The notes under the pieces are model-generated. The model was not told the origin of the DNA. It saw only the letters and a program-made list of their open reading frames with translations, and made no database searches. A DNA stretch of 64,000 nucleotides, taken from Flavobacterium sp. LC2016-12. GTDB lineage: Bacteria > Bacteroidota > Bacteroidia > Flavobacteriales > Flavobacteriaceae. The DNA lies in assembly GCF_015351595.1 (NCBI RefSeq), contig NZ_JADKPT010000003.1, forward strand, positions 186,001 to 250,000. The letters run 5' to 3'. Positions within the stretch are counted from its first letter, which is position 1; every line of letters starts with the position of its first letter. This document shows positions 55,312 to 63,141 of this stretch, in pieces. A program made the position numbers and the translations under genes.

Positions 55312-55325
55312 GTGATGTAGATCAC
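55312..55325 (+). promoter_or_regulatory. CRP/FNR-type binding site upstream of the YceI operon
   Basis: GTGATGTAGATCAC, flanked as ACGTGATGTAGATCACAT, is close to the E. coli CRP consensus. It lies 57 bp upstream of the YceI start codon. The adjacent Crp/Fnr protein has the matching recognition helix. Confidence 0.75.
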
Positions 55326-55383
55326 ATTCTGATTTTTGGGTTAAATCGGGTAATTATATTGGTTTTGTTATATGAATCAATCA

Positions 55384-55525
55384 TTTGCGTTGGCGTTAAC
55401 TGGACTGAAGTCCAGCCCTACAAAATAAACCGTTCCTCCGGAACTTTACCGAACTTTAAGAGAAAGAGCCTTCGGCTCTAAATATATTGTAGGGCTGGAC
55501 TTCAGTCCAGTCAAACGTATGCAAA
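55384..55525. repeat. Inverted-repeat element with ACTGGACTGAAGTCCAG arms
   Basis: Two 25-base arms (55399-55423 and 55487-55511) are perfectly complementary, with looser outer pairing (TTTGCG...TGCAAA). The left arm itself contains the palindrome TGGACTGAAGTCCA, and the loop has a small hairpin (AGAGCC TTC GGCTCT, 55465-55479). It looks like a dispersed non-autonomous element and may also end Crp/Fnr transcription. Confidence 0.75.
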
Positions 55526-55551
55526 TCCATTCATTTTGATTACATCTCCTT

Positions 55552-56124
55552 TTAAGAGCTATGCAATCGGCTTAAAGTTTCTCTTGAAACACCAAGATAT
55601 GCAGCTATTAAATGCTTTGGGACAAGATTGTATAATTGAGGATACAATGCCAAAAGTTCCTCGTATCTTTTTTTGACATTGTTATTCATAAAGGATAAAA
55701 GCCTTTTTTGAGAGGCAATGTATCCTCTATTTGTTCGCCAGCGGAAAAAGTGTTCCAGCTCATGAAACTCGCTACAAAGTTTCTCGCGATCTTCACTAGA
55801 AAGGCAAAGCACTTCTGCATCTGTAATACAATCAACACTTATTGTAGCAGGTGTCTGATTATATAACGCAGCATAATCAGAAGCCCACCAGGTTGGCATG
55901 GCAAACTGCAATATGTACATTTTAATTTCGTCATTAATAAAGAAAGCTTTCAGACAACCCGAAATCACAAAATATTCGCAATCTACTTTATCTCCTTCAC
56001 CAATAATAACCTGTCCTTTTTTAAAAGATTGTGGTTTAAAATGAGAAAAAATATAAGTGAAGTCTTCATCTGTCAATGAAGCTATTTTCGCAATATGTTG
56101 TTGTAAGAGTTCTTTGGCTTCCAT
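55552..56124 (-). CDS. Crp/Fnr-family transcriptional regulator
   Basis: The 190-residue protein has a cyclic-nucleotide-binding-type barrel (about 20-120, 'KGQVIIGEGDKVDCEYFVISG') and a C-terminal winged helix. The recognition helix reads 'VSRETLSRLHSS', with Arg-Glu-x-x-x-Arg in the same spacing as the E. coli CRP helix that reads GTGA. No Fe-S cysteine cluster is seen. The protein is short at the C-terminus. Two GTGATGTAGATCAC sites, upstream of the YceI operon and the NTF2-like gene, are its likely targets. The effector is unknown; the barrel lacks an obvious cAMP signature. Confidence 0.88.
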   Translation of the reverse strand: MEAKELLQQHIAKIASLTDEDFTYIFSHFKPQSFKKGQVIIGEGDKVDCEYFVISGCLKAFFINDEIKMYILQFAMPTWWASDYAALYNQTPATISVDCITDAEVLCLSSEDREKLCSEFHELEHFFRWRTNRGYIASQKRLLSFMNNNVKKRYEELLALYPQLYNLVPKHLIAAYLGVSRETLSRLHSS

Positions 56125-56284
56125 TTTAAAATCTGAATAAATCTTTTGTAAAGTTAGGAAATCTGTTGAACTTATTGTTTGTCTATTTGGAAGCTAAAAA
56201 TGTCCGCTTCGACAAAAAAGCACTATTTTTTTTGATGCTTCTGATAGAAATTTGTCCTGTTTAACAACTTAAAAATTTAAAATC

Positions 56285-56680
56285 ATGAATGCAAAAACAA
56301 CAAAAATTATTTATTGGACAGGTGTTATTTTAACTTCTTTATGGTTTGGCGCCAGCGGTTTCTTCGAACTTACAACAAATCCAATTGTCTGGGGAATTAC
56401 ACAACAATTAGGTTATCCGGAACATTTTATTTATTTGCTAGGCGTATTTAAAGTGGCAGGTATAATTACGTTATTAATTCCGAATAAATTATTACGATTG
56501 AAAGAATGGGTATTTGCCGGTGTTTTCTTTGACATTACTTTCGCCTTCTTTTCAAAATTAGCTGTATTAGGCTTTTCTGCAACAACAGATGCTATTATTG
56601 CTTTTGTAATGGTGAGTGTAACTTATTTCATGTTTAGAAAGTTATATAGTATCCAATATATTGCCACTGTTGCAGAATAA
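56285..56680 (+). CDS. DoxX-like small membrane protein
   Basis: The 131-residue protein has four membrane segments ('IIYWTGVILTSLWFGASGFF', 'FIYLLGVFKVAGIITLLI', 'WVFAGVFFDITFAFF', 'IIAFVMVSVTYFMF') in the DoxX-like pattern. DoxX proteins are linked with thiol and oxidative stress defence in other bacteria. It is transcribed away from the Crp/Fnr gene across a 160-bp gap and may be controlled with it. Confidence 0.78.
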   Translation: MNAKTTKIIYWTGVILTSLWFGASGFFELTTNPIVWGITQQLGYPEHFIYLLGVFKVAGIITLLIPNKLLRLKEWVFAGVFFDITFAFFSKLAVLGFSATTDAIIAFVMVSVTYFMFRKLYSIQYIATVAE

Positions 56681-56835
56681 CTTATTTCAATACCATTTTA
56701 AAGAGCCTGAGATTTATTCTTAAGCTTTTTGATTTTTACTACTGAGCTTTTCAACAAATAAATTTGAGCTTTTCAGCAAAATAACAAACATTGCTTCTGA
56801 CGTAATTTTGTCATGAACAATTAAATACAATTACA

Positions 56836-57723
56836 ATGTACAAAATATGGTTTATTACAGGAAGCTCAAGAGGATTAGGACGTAATCTTACAGAAGCAGT
56901 TTTAGAGAGTGGCGATAAAGTCGTAGCAACAGCTCGCGATATCAGTCAATTAGATGATTTGAAGGAACGTTTTAAAGATCAAATCTTTCCCTTGGCTTTA
57001 GATGTTACTAATTACGAACAAGTCTATAGCGCGGTTAAAACTGCCGCAGAACATTTTGGCAGAATAGATGTATTAGTGAACAATGCCGGATTCGGAATAA
57101 TTGGTGCGGCTGAAGCTTATACTGATGAACAAGTTAGAAGTCAGTTGGAAACCAATTTATACGCGCCAATTGCAATTACCCGTGCTGTATTGCCTTATAT
57201 GCGTAAACAAGGTTCAGGAAGAATTTTGCAGATCAGTTCTATTGGTGGGCGCGTTGGTAATCCCGGTTTGACGATGTATCAGGCGGCAAAATTTGGTCTA
57301 AGCGGTTTTACGGAAGCTTTAGCTAAAGAAGTTACTCCATTAGGAATATTTGTAACCAGTGTTGAGCCAGGTGGTTTCCGTACCGATTGGGCGGGAGCCT
57401 CTATGTCGTATGCAGCTGAAATCGAAGGCTACGAAATGGTAAAACAACGTACTGATTTTTTCAAAGGAGGAAAATTTGTTGCTGTCGGAGATCCTGAAAA
57501 AGCAGCGAAAGTGGTGGTTGATTTAGCTTCTCATCCAAACCCGCCGGTACACTTGGTATTAGGTAGTGAGGCAATTGGTATTTTAAAAAATGCTGATCAG
57601 AACCGAACAGAAGAAATGGAAAAATGGATCGATATTAGTTTTTCTACAGATCATGATGATGCTGGAAGTTTTTTTGATACGGCACAAGGAAAATGGTATA
57701 CCAATAATGGTAAAAAACAATAA
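56836..57723 (+). CDS. SDR-family oxidoreductase
   Basis: The 295-residue cytoplasmic enzyme has 'ITGSSRGLGRNL', 'NNAGFGIIG', the Ser of 'QISSIGG' and an intact catalytic 'YQAAK'. The longer C-terminal part ('VVDLASHPNPPVHLVLGS') is typical of the classical SDR group that reduces carbonyl compounds with NADPH. The substrate is unknown. It is followed by a strong terminator and then an AraC gene 64 bp on, which may regulate it. Confidence 0.87.
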   Translation: MYKIWFITGSSRGLGRNLTEAVLESGDKVVATARDISQLDDLKERFKDQIFPLALDVTNYEQVYSAVKTAAEHFGRIDVLVNNAGFGIIGAAEAYTDEQVRSQLETNLYAPIAITRAVLPYMRKQGSGRILQISSIGGRVGNPGLTMYQAAKFGLSGFTEALAKEVTPLGIFVTSVEPGGFRTDWAGASMSYAAEIEGYEMVKQRTDFFKGGKFVAVGDPEKAAKVVVDLASHPNPPVHLVLGSEAIGILKNADQNRTEEMEKWIDISFSTDHDDAGSFFDTAQGKWYTNNGKKQ

Positions 57724-57741
57724 TCCAAAACGTTTTACAAT

Positions 57742-57770
57742 GGGCAGTTATCCATTATTACTGCCCTTTT
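57742..57770 (+). terminator. Strong terminator after the SDR gene
   Basis: A 7-bp GC-rich stem (GGGCAGT / ACTGCCC) with an 11-base loop is followed by a run of eight T residues. It sits between the SDR and AraC genes, so these are separate transcripts. Confidence 0.85.
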
Positions 57771-57787
57771 TTTTATAAATTTGTGAT

Positions 57788-58600
57788 ATGAACGATTCCA
57801 AAATAAATCAGAAAACCTCGCCAATTGCCTACTCCTGCTATTATACGCAGAACCGGGAAGGCGAACAATTTGCTGCTGAACATGTTTTAAGTTTTCAGAT
57901 TTCGGGAGTACTTACTTTAAATAACGGTAATTGTGAATATGTCTTCAACCCCGGAGATTTTCGATTTATCAAAAGGAATCAGCTTATCAAATTCAACAAA
58001 CAACCCAATCCGAATACCGCTTTTCAATCCATTTCAATTTATCTGAATCAGGAAGCGTTGCGTGATTTCTCTATAAAACACAATCAAAAAACCAGTTTAA
58101 TTAAGAGCCCTGAAACTGAAACTGTTTTTCAGTTAAAAGAAGTTCCATTGCTTAAAAGTTTAATGGATTCGCTGATTCCTTATATCAACGAAGATCAATT
58201 AATTACAGAAGAACTTCAAGCCTTAAAAGTAAATGAAGCCATCAATATTTTACTGCAATGCAAACCGGAACTCAAAGATATTTTATTTGACTTTAATGAA
58301 CCTGGTAAAATTGATTTGGAAGCTTTTATGAAAAAGAATTTTCATTTTAATGTGCAACTAGAGCGTTTTGCGTATTTAACCGGTCGCAGTCTCGCTACTT
58401 TTAAACGGGATTTTCAACGTATTTTTGACATTTCACCAAGCCGATGGTTACTCCAAAAGCGACTACAACAAGCCTATTATCTTATAAAAGAAAAAGGAAA
58501 AAGTCCATCTGAAGTTTATCTGGAAGTAGGGTTTGAAGATCTTTCTCATTTCTCCTTCGCCTTTAAAAAACAATACGGATTATCTCCATCGAAAGTGTGA
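57788..58600 (+). CDS. AraC-family transcriptional regulator
   Basis: The 270-residue protein has an N-terminal cupin-like domain ('AEHVLSFQISGVLTLNNG', 'FNPGDFRFIKRNQLIKF') and a C-terminal AraC DNA-binding domain ('FAYLTGRSLATFKRDFQRIF', 'SPSEVYLEVGFEDLSHFSFAFKKQYG'). Such small AraC proteins commonly sit beside the oxidoreductase they induce; the SDR at 56836 is the nearest candidate. Confidence 0.88.
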   Translation: MNDSKINQKTSPIAYSCYYTQNREGEQFAAEHVLSFQISGVLTLNNGNCEYVFNPGDFRFIKRNQLIKFNKQPNPNTAFQSISIYLNQEALRDFSIKHNQKTSLIKSPETETVFQLKEVPLLKSLMDSLIPYINEDQLITEELQALKVNEAINILLQCKPELKDILFDFNEPGKIDLEAFMKKNFHFNVQLERFAYLTGRSLATFKRDFQRIFDISPSRWLLQKRLQQAYYLIKEKGKSPSEVYLEVGFEDLSHFSFAFKKQYGLSPSKV

Positions 58601-58603
58601 AAA

Positions 58604-58726
58604 ATTTAACCGCAAAGTACGCAAGTTTTTTTTGAAGTAGAGAACTTAATAAAAACGCAAAGGTCGCAAAGCTAACTACTAGCTTTGCGACCTTTGCGTA
58701 ATTCCTTGCGTACCTTGCGGTTAAAT
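58604..58726. repeat. 123-bp inverted-repeat element, copy A
   Basis: The ends read TTTAACCGCAAAGTACGCAAG and, inverted, CTTGCGTACCTTGCGGTTAAA. An inner palindrome AACGCAAAGGTCGCAAAGC / GCTTTGCGACCTTTGCGT is separated by a short loop. Copy B at 59652-59774 is the reverse complement with few changes. Together they bracket the DUF1223 gene. Confidence 0.85.
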
Positions 58727-58862
58727 TATATTCTTTTCCACATCAAGATTGGTCTATTCAACTGCCAATATGGACACTTGACATTTTTTCGCTTTAAAAA
58801 CAGTAACTGTGATTTTACCTTTGAGTAAATAAACAGAATGTCAAATTTTAAAAATAGAAATT

Positions 58863-59657
58863 ATGAAAAATAGTATCTTAATATTCTTCGCCATAACCCT
58901 TTCCTCCCTCTTCTTTTTAGATTGTTTTATGTTTCCAGAAAGCGAAATCGCAGGGAGTTTTAAAACTAAAAAAAACAAAATAGAAACCATCAACAAAAAT
59001 GGTTTTGCTGTTGTTGAACTCTTTACTTCAGAAGGTTGTTCGAGCTGTCCTCCTGCCGATGAATTATTGGTAAAATTACAACGTGAATCTGCTGAAAAAA
59101 ACATTTATCTTTTAGCCTACCATGTTGATTATTGGGATCGTTTGGGATGGAAGGATCAGTTTAGTTCGAATGAATTTACAAAGCGTCAACAAAAATACCT
59201 GGACTGGCTTAATTTATATGTGATGTATACGCCGCAATTCATCATCAACGGAACTACAGAATTTGCAGGTTACAATGAATCTGCGTTAAATGAAAAAGTT
59301 TCAGCTGCTTTAAATGCCAAAACAACAGCTAATTTAGACCTAACAGCAAAAACTAATAAAGATTCTCTTGAAATTAATTATACAATTAATCTGCTTCAAA
59401 AAGATGCTAATTTGGTTCTCGCTACCATTCAGAAGCAAGCCACTTCAAAAATATTTCGTGGAGAAAACCAAGGTGCTACACTTCGTCATGTTCAGATTGT
59501 AAAACAGCTTAATTCTTTTCAACTAACTCAAAAAGAAGGAAACATAATGATCGTACAACCAGACAATTTCAATTCAAAAGATTTCGAAATAATTGGTTTT
59601 ATTCAAAATACCTCAACGGGAAAAATCTACATAGCCAAAAATGCTGAAAACTTTTAA
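58863..59657 (+). CDS. DUF1223 thioredoxin-like protein (first paralogue)
   Basis: The 264-residue protein has one N-terminal hydrophobic segment ('ILIFFAITLSSLFFLDCF', export or membrane anchor) and a DUF1223 domain with 'VELFTSEGCSSCPPADELL'. The Cys-Ser-Ser-Cys pair sits where thioredoxins have their active site; 'AYHVDYWDRLGWKD' and 'YTPQFIINGTTEF' follow. It is probably an envelope thiol-disulphide protein. A paralogue lies at 61821. The gene is bracketed by two inverted copies of a 123-bp palindromic element (gap 136 bp before it; the second begins within its last codons). Confidence 0.82.
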   Translation: MKNSILIFFAITLSSLFFLDCFMFPESEIAGSFKTKKNKIETINKNGFAVVELFTSEGCSSCPPADELLVKLQRESAEKNIYLLAYHVDYWDRLGWKDQFSSNEFTKRQQKYLDWLNLYVMYTPQFIINGTTEFAGYNESALNEKVSAALNAKTTANLDLTAKTNKDSLEINYTINLLQKDANLVLATIQKQATSKIFRGENQGATLRHVQIVKQLNSFQLTQKEGNIMIVQPDNFNSKDFEIIGFIQNTSTGKIYIAKNAENF

Positions 59658-59774
59658 CCGCAAAGTACGCAAGGAATTACGCAAAGGTCGCAAAGTAACA
59701 TTTAGCTTTGGGACCTTTGCGTTTTTATAACGTCCTCTACTTCAAAAAAAACTTTGCGTGCTTTGCGGTTAAAT
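59652..59774. repeat. 123-bp inverted-repeat element, copy B
   Basis: This is the reverse complement of copy A (58604-58726), equal in length and with a handful of base changes. It begins at the stop codon of the DUF1223 gene and ends close to the stop of the convergent LytTR gene, so it could also serve as a shared structured 3' end. Confidence 0.85.
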
Positions 59775-59785
59775 ACCAAGTACAG

Positions 59786-60553
59786 TTATCTGTTTTCCAG
59801 CCAACTCAAAAATGCAGTTGCTTTCTCTTTTCCAACCAATAATTTTTCTTCGGTCGGAATGGTTAGTTTTATTATTAATTTACGGGAGAAATAATGCTCT
59901 GCTTCTCTAATTGCAGCAAAATTCACCAAATATTGTCTATTGATTCTAAAGAATTGCGTTTGCGACAATAGCTTATGAACCTCATCCAAAGATTGTGTAA
60001 TTTGATATTCGGTCCTATCAAAACACATAATTGTTGGGGTTTCATTTTTGATATAAAACAAAGCAATGTTCTCTGTTAAAACGGTTTGGTATTTATTATT
60101 CTTAAAAACCAGGAAGCTGCTTTTTCCTTTATTCTCCCCAGTTCTTGTCAATAAATACTCGAAATCCGGCATCATTTTTTTATTTCTTTGGAAGAAATTT
60201 TTTAACTCAGCTGCTTTTGTAATGGCCTGCGCAATACTTTCTCTTGAAAAAGGTTTCAAAACGTAATCGATTCCATTTGATTTAAATGCTTCAATCGCGT
60301 AATCATCAAAAGCGGTACAAAATATTACGGGCGATAAAACTTCTACATTTTTGAAAATCTCAAAACACAGACCATCAGCCAATTGAATATCCATAAAAAT
60401 AAGATCGGGTTGGTCATTCTCGGACAGATAACTCACAGCTCCGTCTATGCTTTGTATATATGATAAAATTTGAGTATCAGGCCTGATACTCAAAATAAGC
60501 TGACCAAGCGCTTTGGCCGTTTTTACCTCATCTTCAATTATTATAATAGTCAT
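59786..60553 (-). CDS. LytTR-family response regulator
   Basis: The 255-residue protein has a receiver domain (acidic 'IIEDE', phospho-acceptor Asp near 54 in 'IFMDIQLA', 'DYVLKPFSR') and a LytTR DNA-binding domain ('QTQFFRINRQYLVNFAAIREA'). It overlaps the kinase gene upstream by 20 bp, so the two are made together. Its targets are unknown; the DUF1223 genes on both sides are candidates by position. Confidence 0.92.
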   Translation of the reverse strand: MTIIIIEDEVKTAKALGQLILSIRPDTQILSYIQSIDGAVSYLSENDQPDLIFMDIQLADGLCFEIFKNVEVLSPVIFCTAFDDYAIEAFKSNGIDYVLKPFSRESIAQAITKAAELKNFFQRNKKMMPDFEYLLTRTGENKGKSSFLVFKNNKYQTVLTENIALFYIKNETPTIMCFDRTEYQITQSLDEVHKLLSQTQFFRINRQYLVNFAAIREAEHYFSRKLIIKLTIPTEEKLLVGKEKATAFLSWLENR

Positions 60554-61550
60554 AGATCATGGGTATTTTTACTTTAAAAATAGTTTCGGTTTTGTCAATT
60601 TCAATTTCTTTGTGAATTAAATGCATAAAACGCTGATTGATATTGTCAAGACCAACGCCTGTTGACAAAACACCTCTTTTGAGTTGTATTGGGTTTTCAA
60701 TAACTAAAAAATCATTTTCAGAATATAATTTAATCTGCAAAGGCTTATCCAAAGAAACCACATTATGCTTAATGCAATTTTCTATTAATAATTGCAATGT
60801 AAAAGGCGGAATAACTGAATCATATTGTTTTTTATCAACTTCATTTACCAGAACAAATCCGTCTTCAAAACGTGCTTTCAGCAGATACACATACGAATCT
60901 AAAATTTGAAGTTCTTCTTTTAATGGTATTAAATCTAACTTTCGGCTCTCAAGTGTAAATCGGTAAAAATCAGATAATTTCAGAATAAAATCAGCACTCT
61001 GCGGATCCTGAATTTCTACCATTGATTTCAACGTATTCAGACTGTTAAATAAAAAATGCGGATTTACCTGCTGTTTCAATAATTCGTATTGTGCACCCAG
61101 ATTTACAGCATGCGTACGTTCTAATTCCACTCCCATTTGCTGTGTTTGGTAGTTTTGAAAAAGCAAATGCAGGAACATATAAACAATCAGATTGATTAAA
61201 ATACCGCGTAACTCAAACATAATGGGAGCATCCATTTTCGATATCTGAAAAAGTTCCTGATGACCAATTACCAGGATAACCATAACTGCTATCCCCAGCA
61301 AAACGCTCAACAAAAGTTTCCAGTTGAATAAATTTGTATTCGTGCGTTGCGAAGAAAATTTAGGCAGACTGTAAATGTTGTAATACCAAATGAAAATAGA
61401 AAACATCAAGGTAATTGAAGAATTGATGACAATATCTCCGGGAGTCGAAGCGGCATCAAATAATTTTGGTATAGAAGCAAGAATCGCCAATGCTACAGAA
61501 CTTCCCCAAATCACCTTTCGGGAAACGTGAAAGCTTTTTACTTTTTCCAT
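60534..61550 (-). CDS. LytS-type sensor histidine kinase
   Basis: The 338-residue membrane kinase has four N-terminal membrane segments ('VIWGSSVALAILASI', 'SITLMFSIFIWYYNIY', 'LLLSVLLGIAVMVILVI', 'ILINLIVYMFLHLLF') and the His_kinase domain with the phospho-His near 165 in 'QVNPHFLFNSLNTLKS'. ATP-site motifs are 'LIENCIKHNVV' and 'GVGLDNINQRF'. It resembles the kinase at 44467 in plan but not closely in sequence. It is followed by its response regulator with a 20-bp overlap. Confidence 0.9.
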   Translation of the reverse strand: MEKVKSFHVSRKVIWGSSVALAILASIPKLFDAASTPGDIVINSSITLMFSIFIWYYNIYSLPKFSSQRTNTNLFNWKLLLSVLLGIAVMVILVIGHQELFQISKMDAPIMFELRGILINLIVYMFLHLLFQNYQTQQMGVELERTHAVNLGAQYELLKQQVNPHFLFNSLNTLKSMVEIQDPQSADFILKLSDFYRFTLESRKLDLIPLKEELQILDSYVYLLKARFEDGFVLVNEVDKKQYDSVIPPFTLQLLIENCIKHNVVSLDKPLQIKLYSENDFLVIENPIQLKRGVLSTGVGLDNINQRFMHLIHKEIEIDKTETIFKVKIPMIYDYYNN

Positions 61551-61677
61551 AATTTTTTTATATGTTTTTAGATCTCGCTATATCAAAGATAGTATATTTT
61601 GAAAGCATATTTTACTGACTGAAAAAATCGGAATAAAATATTTGTATTCCGATTTCATATCCTTCTAAATTTTATTT

Positions 61678-61824
61678 TTAAAGCCAAAGCGCCTTGTTTT
61701 CCTGCATTAAATACATGATATTTTCTTTTATAAGAAGATCGTTTTCATAACGCTTTACACTTTTGATACGTTTTGCTTCTGCCGTTTTACTGCAACAGGT
61801 TAAATTTAAAAAAAGCGTTTTCAT
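61678..61824 (-). CDS. Possible 48-residue protein translationally coupled to DUF1223
   Basis: An ATG (61824-61822) overlaps the TGA of the DUF1223 gene as ATGA, the usual sign of translational coupling. The frame runs 48 codons ('MKTLFLNLTCCSKTAEAKRI' at the start, 'YLMQENKALWL' at the end). It is hydrophilic and charged after residue 12, has a Cys pair at 10-11, and has no membrane segment or motif I recognise. It could be a small partner of the thioredoxin-like protein, or a chance frame in the gap before the kinase gene. Confidence 0.4.
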   Translation of the reverse strand: MKTLFLNLTCCSKTAEAKRIKSVKRYENDLLIKENIMYLMQENKALWL

Positions 61825-62597
61825 AAAACATGAGATTGTTGTAAAACAGCTTTTGTTGCATCCAAAATGCTTCCATTATTTTTGTCCTCAACAAATCCAA
61901 TTATTTCATAGTCTTTCCCATTAAAATCTTTCGGAATAGCTACTGAAGCTGTTCCTTTCAAATTTCCCGTTAAGGCGAAGCTTGACAAACTGCGCACAAT
62001 TTGATAATGTGATAAAATTCGATGCGCATTCTCTCCCCTTTTAACGTTGCTTTTGGCCGACTTTTGAACCACAGCAATAAACAAACGATTGTTTTGTGTC
62101 ACTTTACTGACGTTATAATTCACATTCAACTTAATATCGTGTTGACTGGCATCTAAAGATAATTGGGCTACAGCGGATTTTGAAAGCGCTGACTTAATTC
62201 CGTTTCGAACAGCAGTTTCCTGAGATGCGATATAATCTATTTTACCATTGATAATCAATTGTGGCGTATAGATGGGATCTTTCTCCATAAATTTAGCATA
62301 ATCGTATTGTCGTTTGGTATAATCTGCTTTGCTAAAAATATCTTTCCAGCCCTGCTTGTCCCAATAATCAACATGATACGCCAGAACGTAAAGATTGAAA
62401 TCTTTATATTCATTTTGAATTCTCCCCATCAATTCATCTGCCGGAGGACAACTCGAACAGCCTTCAGAAGTATATAATTCCAAAAGTGCAAAGCCTTTCA
62501 CTGCTTTTTTCTCAGGATTGTTTTGTCCAAAAGCAGTTATTCCAATTAGAAGAATCACTGCAATAAAGAATACGGGTATTAATTTTACTTTTTTCAT
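61821..62597 (-). CDS. DUF1223 thioredoxin-like protein (second paralogue)
   Basis: The 258-residue exported protein (signal peptide 'FFIAVILLIGITAFGQN') shows the same 'LELYTSEGCSSCPPADELM', 'AYHVDYWDKQGWKD' and 'YTPQLIINGKIDY' motifs as the protein at 58863, and has a normal cleavable signal instead of a possible anchor. It is probably a periplasmic thiol-disulphide protein. It follows the Ohr gene by 49 bp with a terminator hairpin in between. Both Ohr and a CxxC protein fit a thiol/peroxide stress theme. Confidence 0.83.
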   Translation of the reverse strand: MKKVKLIPVFFIAVILLIGITAFGQNNPEKKAVKGFALLELYTSEGCSSCPPADELMGRIQNEYKDFNLYVLAYHVDYWDKQGWKDIFSKADYTKRQYDYAKFMEKDPIYTPQLIINGKIDYIASQETAVRNGIKSALSKSAVAQLSLDASQHDIKLNVNYNVSKVTQNNRLFIAVVQKSAKSNVKRGENAHRILSHYQIVRSLSSFALTGNLKGTASVAIPKDFNGKDYEIIGFVEDKNNGSILDATKAVLQQSHVL

Positions 62598-62617
62598 GAT
62601 TTAAAATTTTATTTTAA

Positions 62618-62641
62618 AAGCCTCAACTTTCGAAGAGGCTT
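62618..62641 (-). terminator. Terminator between the Ohr and DUF1223 genes
   Basis: A 7-bp stem (AAGCCTC / GAGGCTT) with a 10-base loop lies 6 bp past the Ohr stop, with an A/T-rich tail on the minus strand. Confidence 0.7.
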
Positions 62642-62646
62642 TCATT

Positions 62647-63057
62647 TTATAGAATATTAATTTCAACTTTAATATTTCCTCTTGTCGCTTTTGAATAAGG
62701 ACAAGTCTGATGTGCTTCATCTGCTAATTTTCTTGCAGTTTCAGTATCTAAACCTGGTAGACTAATATTTAATCTTGCCTGTAAAGAATAGGCTCCGTCT
62801 GTTACAGCCAAATCTACTTCTGCATCTACGGCAGTTTCGGCAGGCAATTTAATATTTAGTTTTGAAGCTGCGATTCCCATTGCGCCAATAAAACAAGCTG
62901 ACCATCCCGCAGCAAAAAGCTGTTCCGGATTTGTCCCAGGACGTGAAGATCCCGGAGAACTCAATTTAATATTCAATTGATCATCTGAACTTTGAGATGC
63001 TCCTTCGCGACCACCAGTTGTGTGTGTTTTTCCTGTGTATAAGATTTTTGTTTCCAT
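62647..63057 (-). CDS. ohr: Organic hydroperoxide resistance protein (Ohr, OsmC superfamily)
   Basis: The 136-residue cytoplasmic peroxidase reduces organic and lipid hydroperoxides with a pair of cysteines. Both are present: Cys55 in 'GWSACFIGAM' and Cys119 in 'HQTCPYSKATRGNI'. The N-terminal 'YTGKTHTTGGREGASQSSDD' is the Ohr subtype signature, which sets it apart from OsmC. No OhrR gene is in the window. Confidence 0.93.
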   Translation of the reverse strand: METKILYTGKTHTTGGREGASQSSDDQLNIKLSSPGSSRPGTNPEQLFAAGWSACFIGAMGIAASKLNIKLPAETAVDAEVDLAVTDGAYSLQARLNISLPGLDTETARKLADEAHQTCPYSKATRGNIKVEINIL

Positions 63058-63072
63058 GATTTTATTAATTAT

Positions 63073-63100
63073 TAATTGTTAATTGTTAATTGTTAATTGT
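63073..63100. repeat. TTAATTG tandem repeat
   Basis: Four units of the 7-mer TTAATTG stand between the hydrolase stop and the Ohr start, within the Ohr promoter region. Changes in unit number could alter promoter spacing. Confidence 0.75.
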
Positions 63101-63141
63101 GAAATGTGAGTTGTGCGTTGTGAAATGTGATGTTTATCTTT

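Larger units (their letters stand above)
55256..55551. other. 296-bp gap with CRP-type site and inverted-repeat element
   Basis: This gap between the YceI start and the Crp/Fnr stop holds the YceI promoter region with the CRP-type site and a palindromic element of about 140 bp. No gene is supported. Confidence 0.65.
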
